Shown: positions 13,201 to 26,000, numbered from the stretch's first letter. The stretch: DNA of 64,000 nt from Cinclus cinclus (GCF_963662255.1 NC_085049.1:22352142-22416141), one strand, 5' to 3'. Notes: generated from the letters alone by a model not told the origin. Translations and numbers: made by a program.

Positions 13201-14666
13201 TGAGTCAGCAGCATATTAGGCAGAAACACAATTAATGATCATTAAACCTCAGAGAAGAAACATTTGAAGCCAGAGAAGTTTATTAAGCCAGCCACAAGAT
13301 AAAACCTGTGTCAAGTCTTAGCTGGGATTTAGAAAGTTGAGAAAACTACTGGCACTGCTGTCAGGTTGAACACTGACAGAGAACTTGGATTCTCAACTTC
13401 TCTGAAGGCATCAGGAAATTCGACTACCAGGCATTGACACAGGTTGTGAAAGTCCACTGCTCAGAGAACACTTAGAGCTTGATTCAGAAATTGATGCTGT
13501 AGAGGGACAAGATTTTTCCTTGTTGATGCCAGGGTAGATCTTGTGAAAACTAAACCCATATGTTGGCTGTCCATTTGTCTGTCCTGCTTATTCTCTCCCA
13601 GAATTTCAGAAACTGCTCTGCATTCTCACACAAGCACTGGAAACATGGGCAAGGTGCAGAGGAAGCAGAAACTTGAACAGCACTCAAAAGGACTCACTCT
13701 GAGCAGTCCTCAGACAACAGCAGAAAGGGAATTATCAAGATGGTTGGGGGAAGTGCCTCATGTACCATGGTCATCTTTCCCCATTCCACTCAGCATGCAA
13801 TAATTGTCTACCTTCCACGCTCCTAAGTAGGTAACCAAGAAAATCTGTGACAAAATTCACAGCCAAAAGCCCGAAACTAAGCTTTTTTCCTATCACTAGC
13901 ATGTTACAATCAACTTCTTTCTAAAGAACACTCAAGGTCTGAAATTTAAGTTACTGTTATGATGTCACTTGAATATACCATAAGCTAAAGGAGACACATA
14001 ACTAGGATCTGAACAGACCTTTAATTTTTTATGGTAATACTATATCTTCCTTAATTAAACTTCTCGGTATAAAATAACTTTCCAAAATTACCCAGTCTAT
14101 CCAAATATTAGAAAATTTGGCCTGAAAATAGATGTTTTCTATTCCGTTACACACCTCAAGAAGAAGGAAAGTGGCACAGAAATGCTTTGTTTTGTTTAAA
14201 GTGCCAGCTGTACTCCACTCTGCTCACACCTTATACTCAAAGCACACGGGTTTCATGCTTGTGGTATTGTGGTATGTAAAAAACATGATACAGGTTTTGC
14301 AAACTGCTCTGTCTTCAGGTCTGTGAATTGTGGATGCCTTCTTCAAGCTCCCAAAGTTTCTGATGACACCAGCATATGTCATTATAAACCTGACACAGCT
14401 CTTATCCTTCAACAAATTTAATTTTATTTCTGAGGGGAAAGGAAAATACCACCTGGGCCAGACTTGGCACAGAGTGATGGGTGAACAGAACTGACAGCCT
14501 GAACCTTGAACAGCTCCAGCAGTGAGGACTGAGAGAATAAAAATGCATGTCCTGAAATAGTTCCACATCAACCAAGGTTTAAGCTGACATGGAAATAGGA
14601 GAGAGAAGTTGTACTGTGTCTGAAAGTGCTTTCTTCAAGAATAAAAGCTGAAAATGGCCAGTTGGA
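10263..14666. other. Unique AT-rich non-coding sequence, about 4.4 kb
   Basis: No gene or recognisable mobile element. Frames up to 116 codons (both strands) show no domain. A strong consensus minus-strand donor (TTAG|GTAAGT) lies near 12832, but no matching acceptor is seen beside it. Confidence 0.6.
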
Positions 14667-14717
14667 CAGAGAACAAGTACTGAACGAGAACTAGTACTGA
14701 CAGAGAACTAGTACAGT
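14667..14717. repeat. Three-unit imperfect tandem repeat, 16-18 bp period
   Basis: Three consecutive related units follow the pattern (CA/C)GAGAACWAGTAC plus TGA/A. They lie at about 14667-14684, 14685-14700 and 14701-14717. This is a local minisatellite-like expansion with no evident function. Confidence 0.8.
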
Positions 14718-14915
14718 ATGAAATGACTGTATTAATAGGTATTGAAAAGCATCTTGGATATTTAAGCATGTGTTTAAAAAATCAGTTCTTCCTGAGGACT
14801 GCAAGTGCTAAAACAAAATTGCATTTCCCAATTTATAAGTCAAGAACACAAACAGCAGACTGTTTCCAGAGCCTGGCATATGCATAAGTTATAGTATTTC
14901 AAATTCCTAACTTAC

Positions 14916-14984
14916 CTAATGTCTTCAGTGTATTTATGTCTTAGTTGTATCAGTGGGGTAATTATCCCTGCCTTAGTAATGGCA
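14916..14984 (-). other. Candidate internal exon, 69 nt
   Basis: On the minus strand a TTAAGCAG acceptor is followed by 69 nt with one open frame (22 full codons, starting AITKAGIITPL). It ends at a near-perfect donor, ATTAG|GTAAGT. The length is a multiple of three. The polypyrimidine tract before the acceptor is weak, and the peptide is not recognised. The strong donor is the main reason to list it. A chance pseudo-exon is the leading alternative. Confidence 0.15.
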
Positions 14985-17461
14985 CTGCTTAAGGAATCCT
15001 GGCACTCACTTCTTCAGTAATAAGCACTTCATTTTGTCAATGACTTCACTTAAAAACTCTTTGCTTTCTAAGATCTGATTATTTTTACAGAGCATGAAAA
15101 TTAACAATTCTACCTCGTATAAATTCTTTTATCTGCTTGGAAAAAAGTGCTGGTCCAAACTGCTGCACCATTTATGTGTCTAGGCTTGGCTTCAGCTGTC
15201 AGTGGTTTGCATATTTGGCCTTGTGATATTTTTGCTCCACTTTTCTTTGTCAATGCCAATTGTGAGCTGTTTTCTTTGGTCAGCTGGGTACTGCAGCCAA
15301 TAAATCCCCCTTATCCTGCTACCGGTGAGATAGTTGTCAGGAGAGAGGCTTGGCATGTTCAAGACTCCAGAAAAATAAAAGATACAGAGAGAGGCCCATA
15401 AATCATAAGAAGAAAGAAAACATTTGTATTATATTGGGAACCCACTAACAACACTGAACCTCAGAATCTGGCAGCTGTTATGGTACAGCAGAATTGTTGG
15501 AGCCTGTTCACTCTGGACTGAAAACTTGGCATGAAGTGATGCCACTTGACTGCTCTGCATCCCATCCCAAACTCTGTTTTTCATTCAGAGGCAGTGATTA
15601 TACGCAGCACTCTCTATTCATAGCATATTTGGGAGGTTTGTGCCACTGCTAGAGAAAACTTCATTATTTCTAACTGTGAAGGTTTTTGAAGCTTGATGAG
15701 GTTATGTTTTAAAGTAAAAGTGACCTTAGGGATTACTGTTCCCCAGACTTGTGATATGTAGGATTTACTCCATACTCAAAAGTGGCAGATGACTGGTTTT
15801 ATCTGCCTTTCTCTGCCAACAGACCAATTTGGCCACAGCAGTCTAAAAAATCTCTAAAAATTGTGGGAAGCCTTGCCTTTTTTTCCCCCTCTTCCCTCCA
15901 GTTTTTAATCCAGAGACTGATGAAGTTTTTCTTTCTCCCTTCCTGTCTATTCTTTTTTCGACCAGACAAAGGAAAATTTTCTAATCAAATATAACCTTGC
16001 CCAAAGGCATCAATGCTCACAAGCCTGCACAAGTTGAAGCACCAGGGCCCTCAGGTCCAACATGTTCTCATCAGGATTGGCATTCCATCCTGAGAGCTGG
16101 GATATGGGGAAAAATACAAATTGCTGATACTGTTCCAAACAATATCCTTCATTCTAAGAGGTCCAACACTTCCAGCAACCTTCCACTAAACAGACCCATT
16201 TTGTCAGTTTGGCACCTCTCTAAGATATTATCTTTATGCACTTAAAAAAACCCTGAAGGTTCTGCTGCCCTGTGTGGTCGAGACATTCAATATTCCAGGA
16301 GCTCCTTGCTGTTTTCTAGCAAGAGGCCAAAACTAGATCATTAAATAAGGTACCAGCACATCTGAAGGTCAAGGTCAGGGACAGATCTTCACAGTATCCA
16401 GCATTTACAGCGAAGGTGAAGCCATTTTGACTGAGCAAACTGAATTCAGGTCATATCCCAGTGAGCTTTAGTTTAGGATTTTATTGTACATCATCCACCA
16501 TCAAATTGATGCTTAAAAATACCTTTTTTAAAATGAATTTTATGGGGGGGAAGAAAGTTTGCAACAGAAAAAGACTAGTAGCCTGCTTTTCCCAGAACAT
16601 CTTACTATAGCGTTTGCTGGCCCTAGGAGGTAGAAGCAGCAGGAAATTAATATCACTGGGTAGCACTGGATGTGTCAGCTGAGGTGTGGAGGTATAGAAG
16701 AAAATACCCCAAATACACAGAAAAATCTAAAGTGTTGCTGTTTGGTGCAGAAGGATGTTCCCTTCCGCAGGGGGAAGAGAGACTTCACTGTGCCGAGAAA
16801 AACTTTGCTTCAGTGATAACTTCAACAATCCAACCAACTCAGAATGGAGAATCAATCCCAACATAAAAAACCCTGTGATGAGAGAGAGATAATGCTTAAG
16901 GAACAACATCAGTAAAATGCTTTAGAAAGAAACATCCCCACACTGTGATGTAAATCACAAAGTGGCAAGTGAGCAATTAAACCATGGCTGCTGATGAGAT
17001 CATTGGCCACAAGATTTTAGTTATGTGCTGCACATAGCTGAAGCCTTCAATTTGTGTCAGTGTTAGGAAGTTCATACAGCAATATTAATAAATGCATTAA
17101 CTAAGCCTGGATAAGCTTTCATTACACTGAATAGATTTACTATTATTCAGTAAATACATATCACACATTTCCAGCCTTTTCTGGATTTGCCTTGGGACTT
17201 TATTTCCAAAGACAAGGTATTGACTGATAGACTTTATGGCAGTAGAAATTCTGGGGGCTGGTTAAAATAAACCCCAAAAATCCAAAACATATTAAGCTGT
17301 GAGCTTTCTAATCTGCACACATGTTTGGTGTGTAAAGGTGTCCAAATAAAAGATCATTAAATTCTGAATTTGCCTGAAGCAAGAAACCTTGGGGAGGGAT
17401 CAGATGGGACATGCTAAAAAGTGCTAGCAAGTGAAAGGGTGAAAGGAAGGTGGCTGTCGGT
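14985..17461. other. Unique non-coding sequence
   Basis: No gene or recognised repeat. Short frames only, up to 84 codons. A G7 run lies near 16545. Confidence 0.6.
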
Positions 17462-17474
17462 GGGGGGGGGGGGG
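17462..17474. repeat. G13 homopolymer
   Basis: Thirteen consecutive G, closely preceded by other short G runs. It may form a quadruplex. Its length is error-prone in sequencing. Confidence 0.9.
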
Positions 17475-19530
17475 TGTAATTTTGATTTTTTTTTAAGCAT
17501 GTGGGTTCAGGTTCTGATTGAGAAAAAGCAGCATTTGTTCTTTGTTTCTGTCAGTAAGGGGAAGGTACAATAGCACAGTTAGATGTACATGCATAAAGAG
17601 AAGAAAGCCTCTCCCACCAGTACATCTGACTGCATGTGCTACAGTCTTAAGGACTTTACAATGGACTGAAGCCTCAAGCTGGATTTTCTATTTCTCTTCT
17701 TTTAGAGGTTTCAACACCTATTATTTACTATTGCAAATTAATAATATTAAAGTTTAGCTAAAGGTTAGCTTACTCATTAATGTTGAACCGAGGGCCTGAA
17801 TTTTATAAACAGCTAAGCCCTTTGCCGCCTAATGTACAAGATCAGCACATTTTTGTTGTGGAATATGATCTAAATGGATTAAAAAGAATAAGCCTTGCCT
17901 TTAGGAACTCTTTACAAACCGCCAATACATAACAATAATCTTTTCATACTTTGAAATCTCAGTGGAGGTTTTGTAACACCACTGTCCACACGTGACTACG
18001 CTTCTCAGTAGCCACAAACACTTCTAACAATCTTTAATTACACAGTCTCCATATCTTTAAGTACACTTTAAAATTGAATGTATTTTGTTTGCAGTTGCTA
18101 TCTTATGTTGAGGTTCAGAACATAACTCAGACCATGCAAAATGCATATTTTATCTAATATTATCTAAATATTATCAGAAGTTATGAAACCAGAGAGGAAA
18201 CAAAGAGTAATATATTGAACAGCTTGCCCAGAATAGCGTTTTAGAAACATGCATGTAATACATGAAAGGAGTACCAGAAATTTAAATGCACCACTAAAAT
18301 TCTTCATCTTAGAACTCAATGACTGTATTACTAGAAGTTGATTTCTTCTTTCCAAACAAGGAAAAGCCATGCTCCATCACTGAATGTGTGACATCAGAGC
18401 TGACCTGCGGGTGCAGATGCGGCCACCCAGAGCAAGAGGGGAGAGAGAGAGATGATGTGGCCCTTTGTGCAAAGGTAGGGGCTGACTGCTTACCCTGGTT
18501 TTTCTTACATGAGAAGGGAAAAAAAAAAAAAAAAGCACGTTTGCCTTTCATCCCAGGGAATTGTGAGTGGATACTGTCATTAGGAGTAACTCCTATCTGG
18601 AGCTCTGGAGAGTGATTGACTGACAGCCAGAAAGGGAGATTTGAAGCAAGTTAGCCATATGTTCAGAAGACAAAAGAGATTTATCATCTGTCTCCCCAAA
18701 GGAGGCCAAACTAAGGTTATTGAGTCTGCACAGTAAGTCAAATAATCACAGTGACATCAAAACTGACTTAATTGGTACTAAAGACACAGAGAGCTCTGCT
18801 GGTTAATGACTAAATGAAGTAAGATGTTACATATAAAACACTTAAAAGAAACTAAATCTAATTGTGCAAGCACAAAAGGATCAGAAGCTGAAATACAGAC
18901 ACAAGTGGCAAATCCAAATTTCTAGGTTGAGAGATTTAATTTCTAAAGTCAGCTTTGTGTCCAGGCAGCTGAAATTATACTTTGTAGCTAAATCATTATT
19001 TTCAGCGAGCAAAAGACAATAAAGAAATATGGAGCTAATTCCATCTTCTAAGCTGAAATGACTCAAAAGCAACACACAGAGCATCTACAGCACAAAAAAT
19101 ATTGGTCAACTAAAACCACTGGTTTCTTTGAAAAAAATTTAACTTTTCTTTTATTTCTGTTCCCTTAACTCCCCCTTAAACCAACCAAACAACCAAAAAC
19201 CAAATAACACAGCCCCCACTCCACAACATTTATTATTAACATATGACATAGAAACAATTTTCCTACATAAATTAAATTCTGCATTAAAAACCAGTGAATC
19301 TAATGATTTCCCTGCCGGGACACATGTTCTTAACTAAGAGCACAGTGGGCACCAGTGAATAAACATCTGATACCTCGGCACTGAGGCAAGGGGGGAAAGG
19401 AAGGCTAAAAGAGCTGACAACAACATTTTCACCCACAAGAAAATGAGACCGGATAGACTTCATGTTTTGGCTTCCAGGAGAGGAAGAAAAAAAAATACTT
19501 CCCAAAACAAAGGAAAAAGAATACATATGT
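17475..19530. other. Unique sequence with a CpG-retaining block at about 17780-18020
   Basis: Mostly AT-rich and CpG-poor. Within about 17780-18020 several CpGs persist (ACCGAG, TGCCGCC, AACCGCC, CACGTG, TACGC) in otherwise AT-rich text. This resembles a conserved non-coding element, but conservation is an inference. A16 lies at 18519-18534. Confidence 0.45.
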
Positions 19531-19571
19531 TTATATATGTATATATATATATTTATGTATATATATATATA
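19531..19571. repeat. (TA)n / TATATG microsatellite
   Basis: Alternating TA with interspersed TATG units, about 41 bp. Simple sequence. The open frame reading through it is an artefact. Confidence 0.9.
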
Positions 19572-19732
19572 GGTATGGAAACTGTAGGTAATGAGATGTG
19601 CATTCCCACATCCTTCAAGGTACTTATTTGTCTGACCTTGAACTATTATAGTCTGCCCTTGTTAAGCCATGAGAGGCAGGAAGTGTTCTGGCATTAATAT
19701 TTTCTTTGTGGATATTTTCGTGCACATTTCAG

Positions 19733-19805
19733 GAAGAACTAGGTCTGAAGAAACAGATTCATCATGGCAGAAAACTCGCTGGAAGTTTTTCAGCCCTTTC
19801 TGCAG
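19733..19805 (+). other. Candidate exon, 73 nt (or terminal exon to 19832)
   Basis: A good acceptor, GTGCACATTTCAG|GAAGAAC, ends at 19732. The frame from the first base reads EELGLKKQIHHGRKL and continues to a CTGCAG|GTAGCC donor at 19806. If that donor is not used, the frame reaches a TAG at 19830-19832, which sits next to a second donor-like GTAAGG. The peptide is basic and not recognised. It could be an internal exon, a last coding exon or a chance arrangement. No polyadenylation signal was tied to it. Confidence 0.2.
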
Positions 19806-19832
19806 GTAGCCAACAATTTGTCATGCAGTAGG

Positions 19833-21099
19833 TAAGGGTGCAATGAAAAACCATAATAAACCTGGAATACCAGAACTGAGCTAGAGATTTGGATCAGTGA
19901 ACACCTACCAGGGACAAAGCAAGATGCTGTTGGCTCTTACCAGAGATTTTTCAACTGCAGAATGAGTTAGATTCAGTGTTACTTAAAAACAGTTTCCAGC
20001 CAAGAATTTACCAGGTGTCTGAAGATGCAATGAAAACTGTCAAAATGCAATCAAAAAAAGATCAATAGCCAAAATGTTAGGTGACAGCTAAACACAAAAT
20101 GAGGAGCTGTTCAGCAATGGATTAGAGTGCAGAATGAGGGAGTGGAGGAAACACACAGACAACTTTTTTCTTTAAAACAGAAAAAACCTCCAGTTCAGCC
20201 TGGTTTATTTCAACCATTTCGATTAGACAAACTCCCACGTGGGTTTGGAACTGGACAATTTAGCTTGGTCATCATGATGAGATTCCTTCAGCACATCACT
20301 GGGCAACATTTTTTAAATTAAGGAAGAGAAACAGCCTAGGAGCAGCCCTACATAAAACTCAGATATTGCTGGGTCACCTGTGTCTGCCTCTATCACCTGA
20401 GGGTGACCAATGTGTTCCTGTGGATGGGTGGCTCTGCAAACCCAGGAAAAAATTATATCTGGTACTTTTACAAGGAAAATGAATTCTCTCAAATACTCAA
20501 ATTCCCCTTTACTCTTCTATGCTCAGAGCACTAGAAATAAGAAGGTCAAACAGACAAGGGCAGTTCAAGTGCCATGTTTCACAGATAAAATTGTATAATA
20601 TGCATAGAATTAAATTTCAAAATGTTTATTTCAAAACTAGATGATTGATAATTTCTAAAAAGAAAATGAGGTATCCGATAAAAAGCAGAAAAAAAATCCC
20701 TTGACACTCCAAAACTGTGCACAAAAGACAGCTACAATCCCAACTAACAGTATTTGTTTTGTGGTAGTGTTGACCACTCTCTACCTGGTTAGGGCTTCAG
20801 AAATGTCTCCTAAGGCAGAACATTTAACACAAATGACATTTCTTATATAAACCTGACTCGGTCTCCTCCCAAAGACCTTCAGTACAGTCTGGCAGGATCT
20901 CCTAGGGACAGAAAATTTTCATGAGATGTCTTCTAAATCCATCCTGCTATAGCAAATGCCCTATTTTAAGTCTTGCCTGTCAGGGAAGTGGTGTATAAAT
21001 GCAAATGATGTTTAGGTTGTATCAGCTCCTACCTCCTGACACAAGTTTCATATGAGTTCTCAAACCCTCACAGTCATTGTCAATCTTCCATTTCCCAGC
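19833..21099. other. Unique non-coding sequence
   Basis: AT-rich, with short frames only (up to 64 codons). No recognised repeat. Confidence 0.6.
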
Positions 21100-21445
21100 C
21101 AGAAGAACAGGTTCCTCACAGTTCCTATTGTCCAGCTTGCTGATCATCTTCATTGCTCTCAGTCTGAACCTTTTTTACTCTTTAAACACTCTTACCCCAA
21201 ACTGGACACAGTGCTCCCTCAGAGGTTTTGTGGGATTACTTCGTGTGTCTTGAACATTGCATTCCTGTTTATACATCCCAAGATGGCATTTGCTCTCTTG
21301 AGAAAAGAAAGTGCTGCCTTAATCCTCTGTGTTGGTCCTGAAATAAAATCTGTACCCTTTTCTGTAAAGCTGCTCCAGTCCCCCACCTTCTACTTACACA
21401 CTCTATCATTCCTGCATTTGAGCCTAGGGAAACTTCTTGCTAATA
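21100..21445 (-). mobile_element. Old, degraded CR1 LINE fragment
   Basis: Read antisense, the text follows the order of a reptilian/avian CR1 near its 3' end. It includes a 'GATCATCTTCATTGCTCT' block, a 'CTGGACACAGTGCTCC' block, then 'CATCCCAAGATGGCATTTGC', and finally the segment matching the usual 'ctgcttcccag...tccccatcctgtaagtatg' stretch. Divergence and small indels are heavy, so this is an ancient insertion. The 168-codon plus-strand frame over it (21052-21558) is an artefact. Borders are approximate. Confidence 0.72.
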
Positions 21446-21459
21446 ATTTTAAATTTATT

Positions 21460-21534
21460 TATTTGGTTTTTTGCCTTTTTTTTTTGTTTGTTTGCTTGCT
21501 GGTTTGTTTTTTGTTTTTGTTGTTTTTTCTTGAC
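21460..21534. repeat. T/G-rich simple sequence
   Basis: A run of TTTG and T-tracts, including T10 at about 21478-21485 and GTTTGTTTGCTTGCTGGTTTG. Low complexity. It adjoins the old CR1 and has no coding value. Confidence 0.8.
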
Positions 21535-23036
21535 AATTTTCCTAATTTTTCAGGATAATTCCATCTTAACTCAACCTGCCTTACCCACAGCAAGCTACTC
21601 TCAAAGGATGATTTCCCCAGCATTTTGCAGACCCGCACAGCAGAACTCTTCTCCTTGTAGTCACATTTCCCCAGCTCATCTACGTTGCAGGAGATAGTAC
21701 CGTGTCAAATTGGGCTAAATCAGGAGAAGGTTCCATCTTTCCTCGTTGAAAGCAAACCACTGGCTCTTTTCCTGAAGAGTTGAGCTCTTCCCTGGATGGC
21801 TCTGTAATAGTCTGAGTTCAGAGAGCTGTTTGCCTCCCTGATGTAAAAGTGACCACTCAGCTTCGCTGCTCTTGGCACACTGGGCACCAGGAGAGAGACC
21901 CCTGGGACAAAGTCCTGACTCACTTTTCTGGATGCTGATTTCTATTTGTTCACTGATGCTTTTGGAAAGGGGCAGTTCAGCTTTGAATGAAAGTTTATTC
22001 CACCCCTAGAAATAATTAGCACTGACAGGGAGGAACAATGGATTTGTTATCATTGCCACGCATTTCTAACTGTGTTGCCTCAATTAGACTGATGTTATAC
22101 AAAACACTACAGGGAAGTGGCTAAAGAACTCATGTGAAGACCTCGTAGAGTTACTTCAGACCTGATGGAAATGTAAAGAAAGAAATGCAATGTAATGTAC
22201 AGAACTGATGGAAGAAATTTAGATACGTAAGAAAATGATGGATTTATTTTTCCAGGAGATAGAATAAATAGGTAATTTATTATTCCACTGCTAGTACTAA
22301 TATTTTAAAGAGGTCACCCTCTCTTTATATGCAAGGTCTTACAAATGAATATATACTTATCTGCTGGAAGCCTTTTCTGAAGTATTCTCAATAAAAACAA
22401 GAACTTTTAAGAATGACAAATGTTTGAGCATTCACATACTGACATAGCATAACTGCTCTGCATTCCTTTGCCCATTTGCAACAGAGTCAGAAAAACATTC
22501 CAGAATTAAAAATTTAAGAAAGTAAAAGTCAGTCACTTTTTAAAAGAGGCCAACTGTGCTATTGCAAAATAACTGCAACTGTGGAAATAAATGTATGCAT
22601 TCCATGCTCAAATAAAACACTGAATGCCTAGGAAAGAAGTTCTTTCTAATTAAAGGAGTAGGAGTCTGAAAGGCAAACCCACAGTTCAATAGTGCCATGA
22701 TATCACGCTTAAAATAAAATCTATTACTGTAGCATGAAAGCTGTAATAAAAACAGCCACCTCAGTAGCAAAATCTGGATTCTAGTAGACAGCTTCATTTC
22801 TAAAGCTGGGAATCTCTATCTCCATAAACAGCACAAAGAATGCCTGGACAAAGTGTGACCATAAAGTTTCATTTTTCAAACCTCTTCCGCTCTGCTCCGG
22901 GGCTATTCTGTTTTAATGGCAGAGCTGTCACGTGTGCTCAGCTGGCCACAAAGACCTTTCATTTTGATGACAGCAAAGATGAAATCATAGCATATTTTTG
23001 AGCCAATGTGTATGGAGACACATTTTTTTTGTGAGA

Positions 23037-23041
<5 letters not shown>
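21535..23041. other. Unique non-coding sequence
   Basis: The part at 21560-21960 is slightly GC-richer, with scattered CpGs. No gene or repeat family was recognised. Confidence 0.55.

Positions 23042-23086
<45 letters not shown>
23042..23086. repeat. T45 homopolymer (A45 on minus)
   Basis: Forty-five consecutive T with no interruption, flanked by A and GCAAG. It reads as a long A-tract on the minus strand. No AATAAA lies immediately upstream on that strand and no recognisable retrocopied gene adjoins it. A simple repeat is the default reading, and a retrocopy tail is the alternative. Confidence 0.95.
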
Positions 23087-23088
<2 letters not shown>

Positions 23089-26000
23089 AAGAAAGCAAAT
23101 CACAGACTACCCCAGTCAAACTGCAGATGATTCACTGCTTGTCCAGAGCCAGGAAAAAAAAGTACAAGTAAAGTAAAAAAAACATAAGCACACTGAAGAA
23201 AAAGAGGGTTTAATTGTTCACAACATCTCTCCCCAGAATCAGTTGTATTAGTCAGCATTTTTTGTGTCAAAATTGCTAGGGGGAAACAGAGTTCAAAACA
23301 GAGGATATTGGTATTAAAAATGTGTTTAAACGTCAAATCACCCTCATAACCAGGAGCCTTCACCTTACATAGTGCAGTGTGTTAAGAAAGTTAATTGAAT
23401 GAAATGTAAAAACCTTGAACATATTTAAAATGCAAAAGTTAAAATAAAACCACTTAAGTTATTATTTGCAAGCTCGAATCCAGAGTTACAAATGTTTAAC
23501 GTGCATCAGCCCAGCATGTGAGTTGGTAGAAGTTTGGATGCCTATTTGAATCAGCTTAAAAGGAAAATTAAATTTCTTCTTTTCAGGAAAAAAAATAAAT
23601 AAATAAACAACTTAAAATTCAAACAGATATAGCAGGACAAAAACAAATCAACACTTTTCTCTCCAGACACAGGTCCCCTTTTGATCCATCTGGTATGCTG
23701 GCTACATTCATACATTGGTATGTGACTTAACTGTGCCACAAATGAATTTTAACATCAAATTGCTACGTTTGAAAGCTGGCTCAAATCCCAAGTACCTTAG
23801 TTCAAAAACCTCAATTTCACATTTTCTACATCACCAATGAACTTAATTCTCAGCCATTTTGACTTAAATAGCACATATTTGAAATAATTTATCTAATATG
23901 AAAATAGCCTTAACCGAAGGAGCAGTCCATGGCCCTGAACTATGGCAATTAATTTTGATTTGCATACTCAGTTTTAAAATTTCCTCATTGCAGCTGAACT
24001 TTGAAGGCAGAGCTCAGACTCTGTTCAGACCCCTTTGTTCATTCTCCCTTTGCAAACACAGAGTTCTACCAGAAAATTTAACAGTAAAATGTCAGAAAAC
24101 ATCACAGTTAAGTTTATTGCACCATCCTAAGTCTCTCTTTTTGTGCATTTAGGGTATAAGACAGTCTTAATTCCCCAGTCATGTGTCTCAAATGCACTAT
24201 GTTTTTCAAAACAAAAGATTGGCCAAGTTACATGGATATACAGAGATTTTTGTTTTTAAAGTATTTAGGACTGCTAATTGTGAAAGACTAAATTACTCCC
24301 AGCTTATAAGAAAGAATACAGATTTAGTGAAGTTCTGAAATGTCTGAAGTTTGGCCCAATCACAGAATGATTAGAAAAACAATTTAAAAGAAATCTTGAA
24401 CATCTTTCTTACAAGAGGAAGGTGAGCTCCTGAAACTTCATTCACTTCACTTTAGTGTCAAAGTCTCTGTTAGACTTCTATGTTTACAAAAGGGGGAATG
24501 GAGAATGGGTCTGAACAAGGAGTCTGAGCTCTACCTTCAAAGTTTTGCTGCAATATGGAAATTTAAAAATCGAATATGCAAATCAAAACTAATGAAATTG
24601 AAATTTCATCCACACATGTTTAGAAAAGGCTGTTCTGGACACCTCTGTCCTTTTGAGCCCTTGATGCCCTGAATTACAAGTCCTGTATTTTCTTTGTTCC
24701 CTGACTCCTAACTGCTGCTACTCCCCAACATGACTTGCCACACCTAAGGATGTGCAACGTGAAATAATTTTTAAGGATTAAGCACAGTAAATGTGCCAGT
24801 CTACAACTTGAGAGGAGTTATTTGTGCAAAGATGATCTCTGATCTGTCAGACACACACTCACTTTTCTTTCTGCCTCCAGCAGGTCGTTATTTACAGCTG
24901 CAGTTCAAGCAAATGTTTCTTCTTTATTGGAGCTGGGTTTTGGGATAGGATAAGGCTAAACAATAAAAAGTACTTGCAGGAGAAGCCAAGAAAATAGCAA
25001 CTCTCTAACTATTGTAAGAATGTGCAATCTTAGTTCCAATAAAATGAAGAAAGAATAAGCGTGTTCGGGGGGTGACCTGCACCATATGATTGCCAGCTGG
25101 GAATCAATCCAGAACATTCTGTTGGAAAACAGCTTGCAACAACGCTGTTGGATTGAATTTCAAATTACATATTCAAGGTACACTTAAGCTAGGAAATTAC
25201 TGCAATATCAAGAAAGACCTCCTTGGGAAAATATGTTCTGTACCCCCAAATTTATGTGATTCCATTATATCAGAAGCATTTGTAAGAAGTGGCACAGATG
25301 AATAATTGCAGCAAGTGTCAAGTGTTGGTTTTGGTATGACCACTATGAACTGAATGTAATCTCATTTCACTCCTACTGCTTTGCAATGTGCTCCCAGCCT
25401 TGATTAGTGCTCCCTGAGTGACCTGCTTCAGCATTCATGACATTTCTAGAATATCCATTCACTTCCATATGTCTGAGTTAGCTTTTGCCCATTTGACTTA
25501 ACAATACTCCTATCACTTGCGGGCAAATCCTTTAAATAGTTTTTCCTCTTCATAAACAGATTTCAAACATTTTCAAGAAAGAAAACACACTCCTCCCAAC
25601 TCCTCATTATTCTGTTTTCTCATGACTGATTTTAAATATTCATCAATTTATTTTATTTTCCTGAAACCAGGTCCTACTGCAGGAATGTTTTGATCTGTCA
25701 AATCATAAGTGGGTTCTGCTTTTTTTTCTTTCTATAGGAAGGCGAGTAGGCTGTCCACCCTTTGGAAAACTCATCTTTAGCATTTTTTATTGCGGATAAT
25801 TAATCCAGACTGACTCTAGTTGAAAATAAATGTATTCTTCTACATCACAATTTAACCCAAAGGGTTTTGGGATCTTTATTCAAAATTCAGTGACTTTCCA
25901 GATTACATAAGATCATTAGCACCACATTTTTAATATTCTAAGTAGAACTAACAATAACTAAATCACAACAATAACTCAAATTGCTTCAACTTTACACTTG

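Noticed and set aside
21052..21558. 168-codon open frame, plus strand
   Set aside because: It runs antisense through the old CR1 fragment and the T/G-rich tract.
23468..23490. B-box-like GCTCGAATCC resembling a tRNA internal promoter
   Set aside because: No matching A-box at the right distance and no cloverleaf can be drawn.
24356..24420. AATCACAGAATGATTAG resembling the start of a minus-strand CR1 tail
   Set aside because: The similarity stops after the octamer-like part. The following bases do not follow the CR1 3' region.
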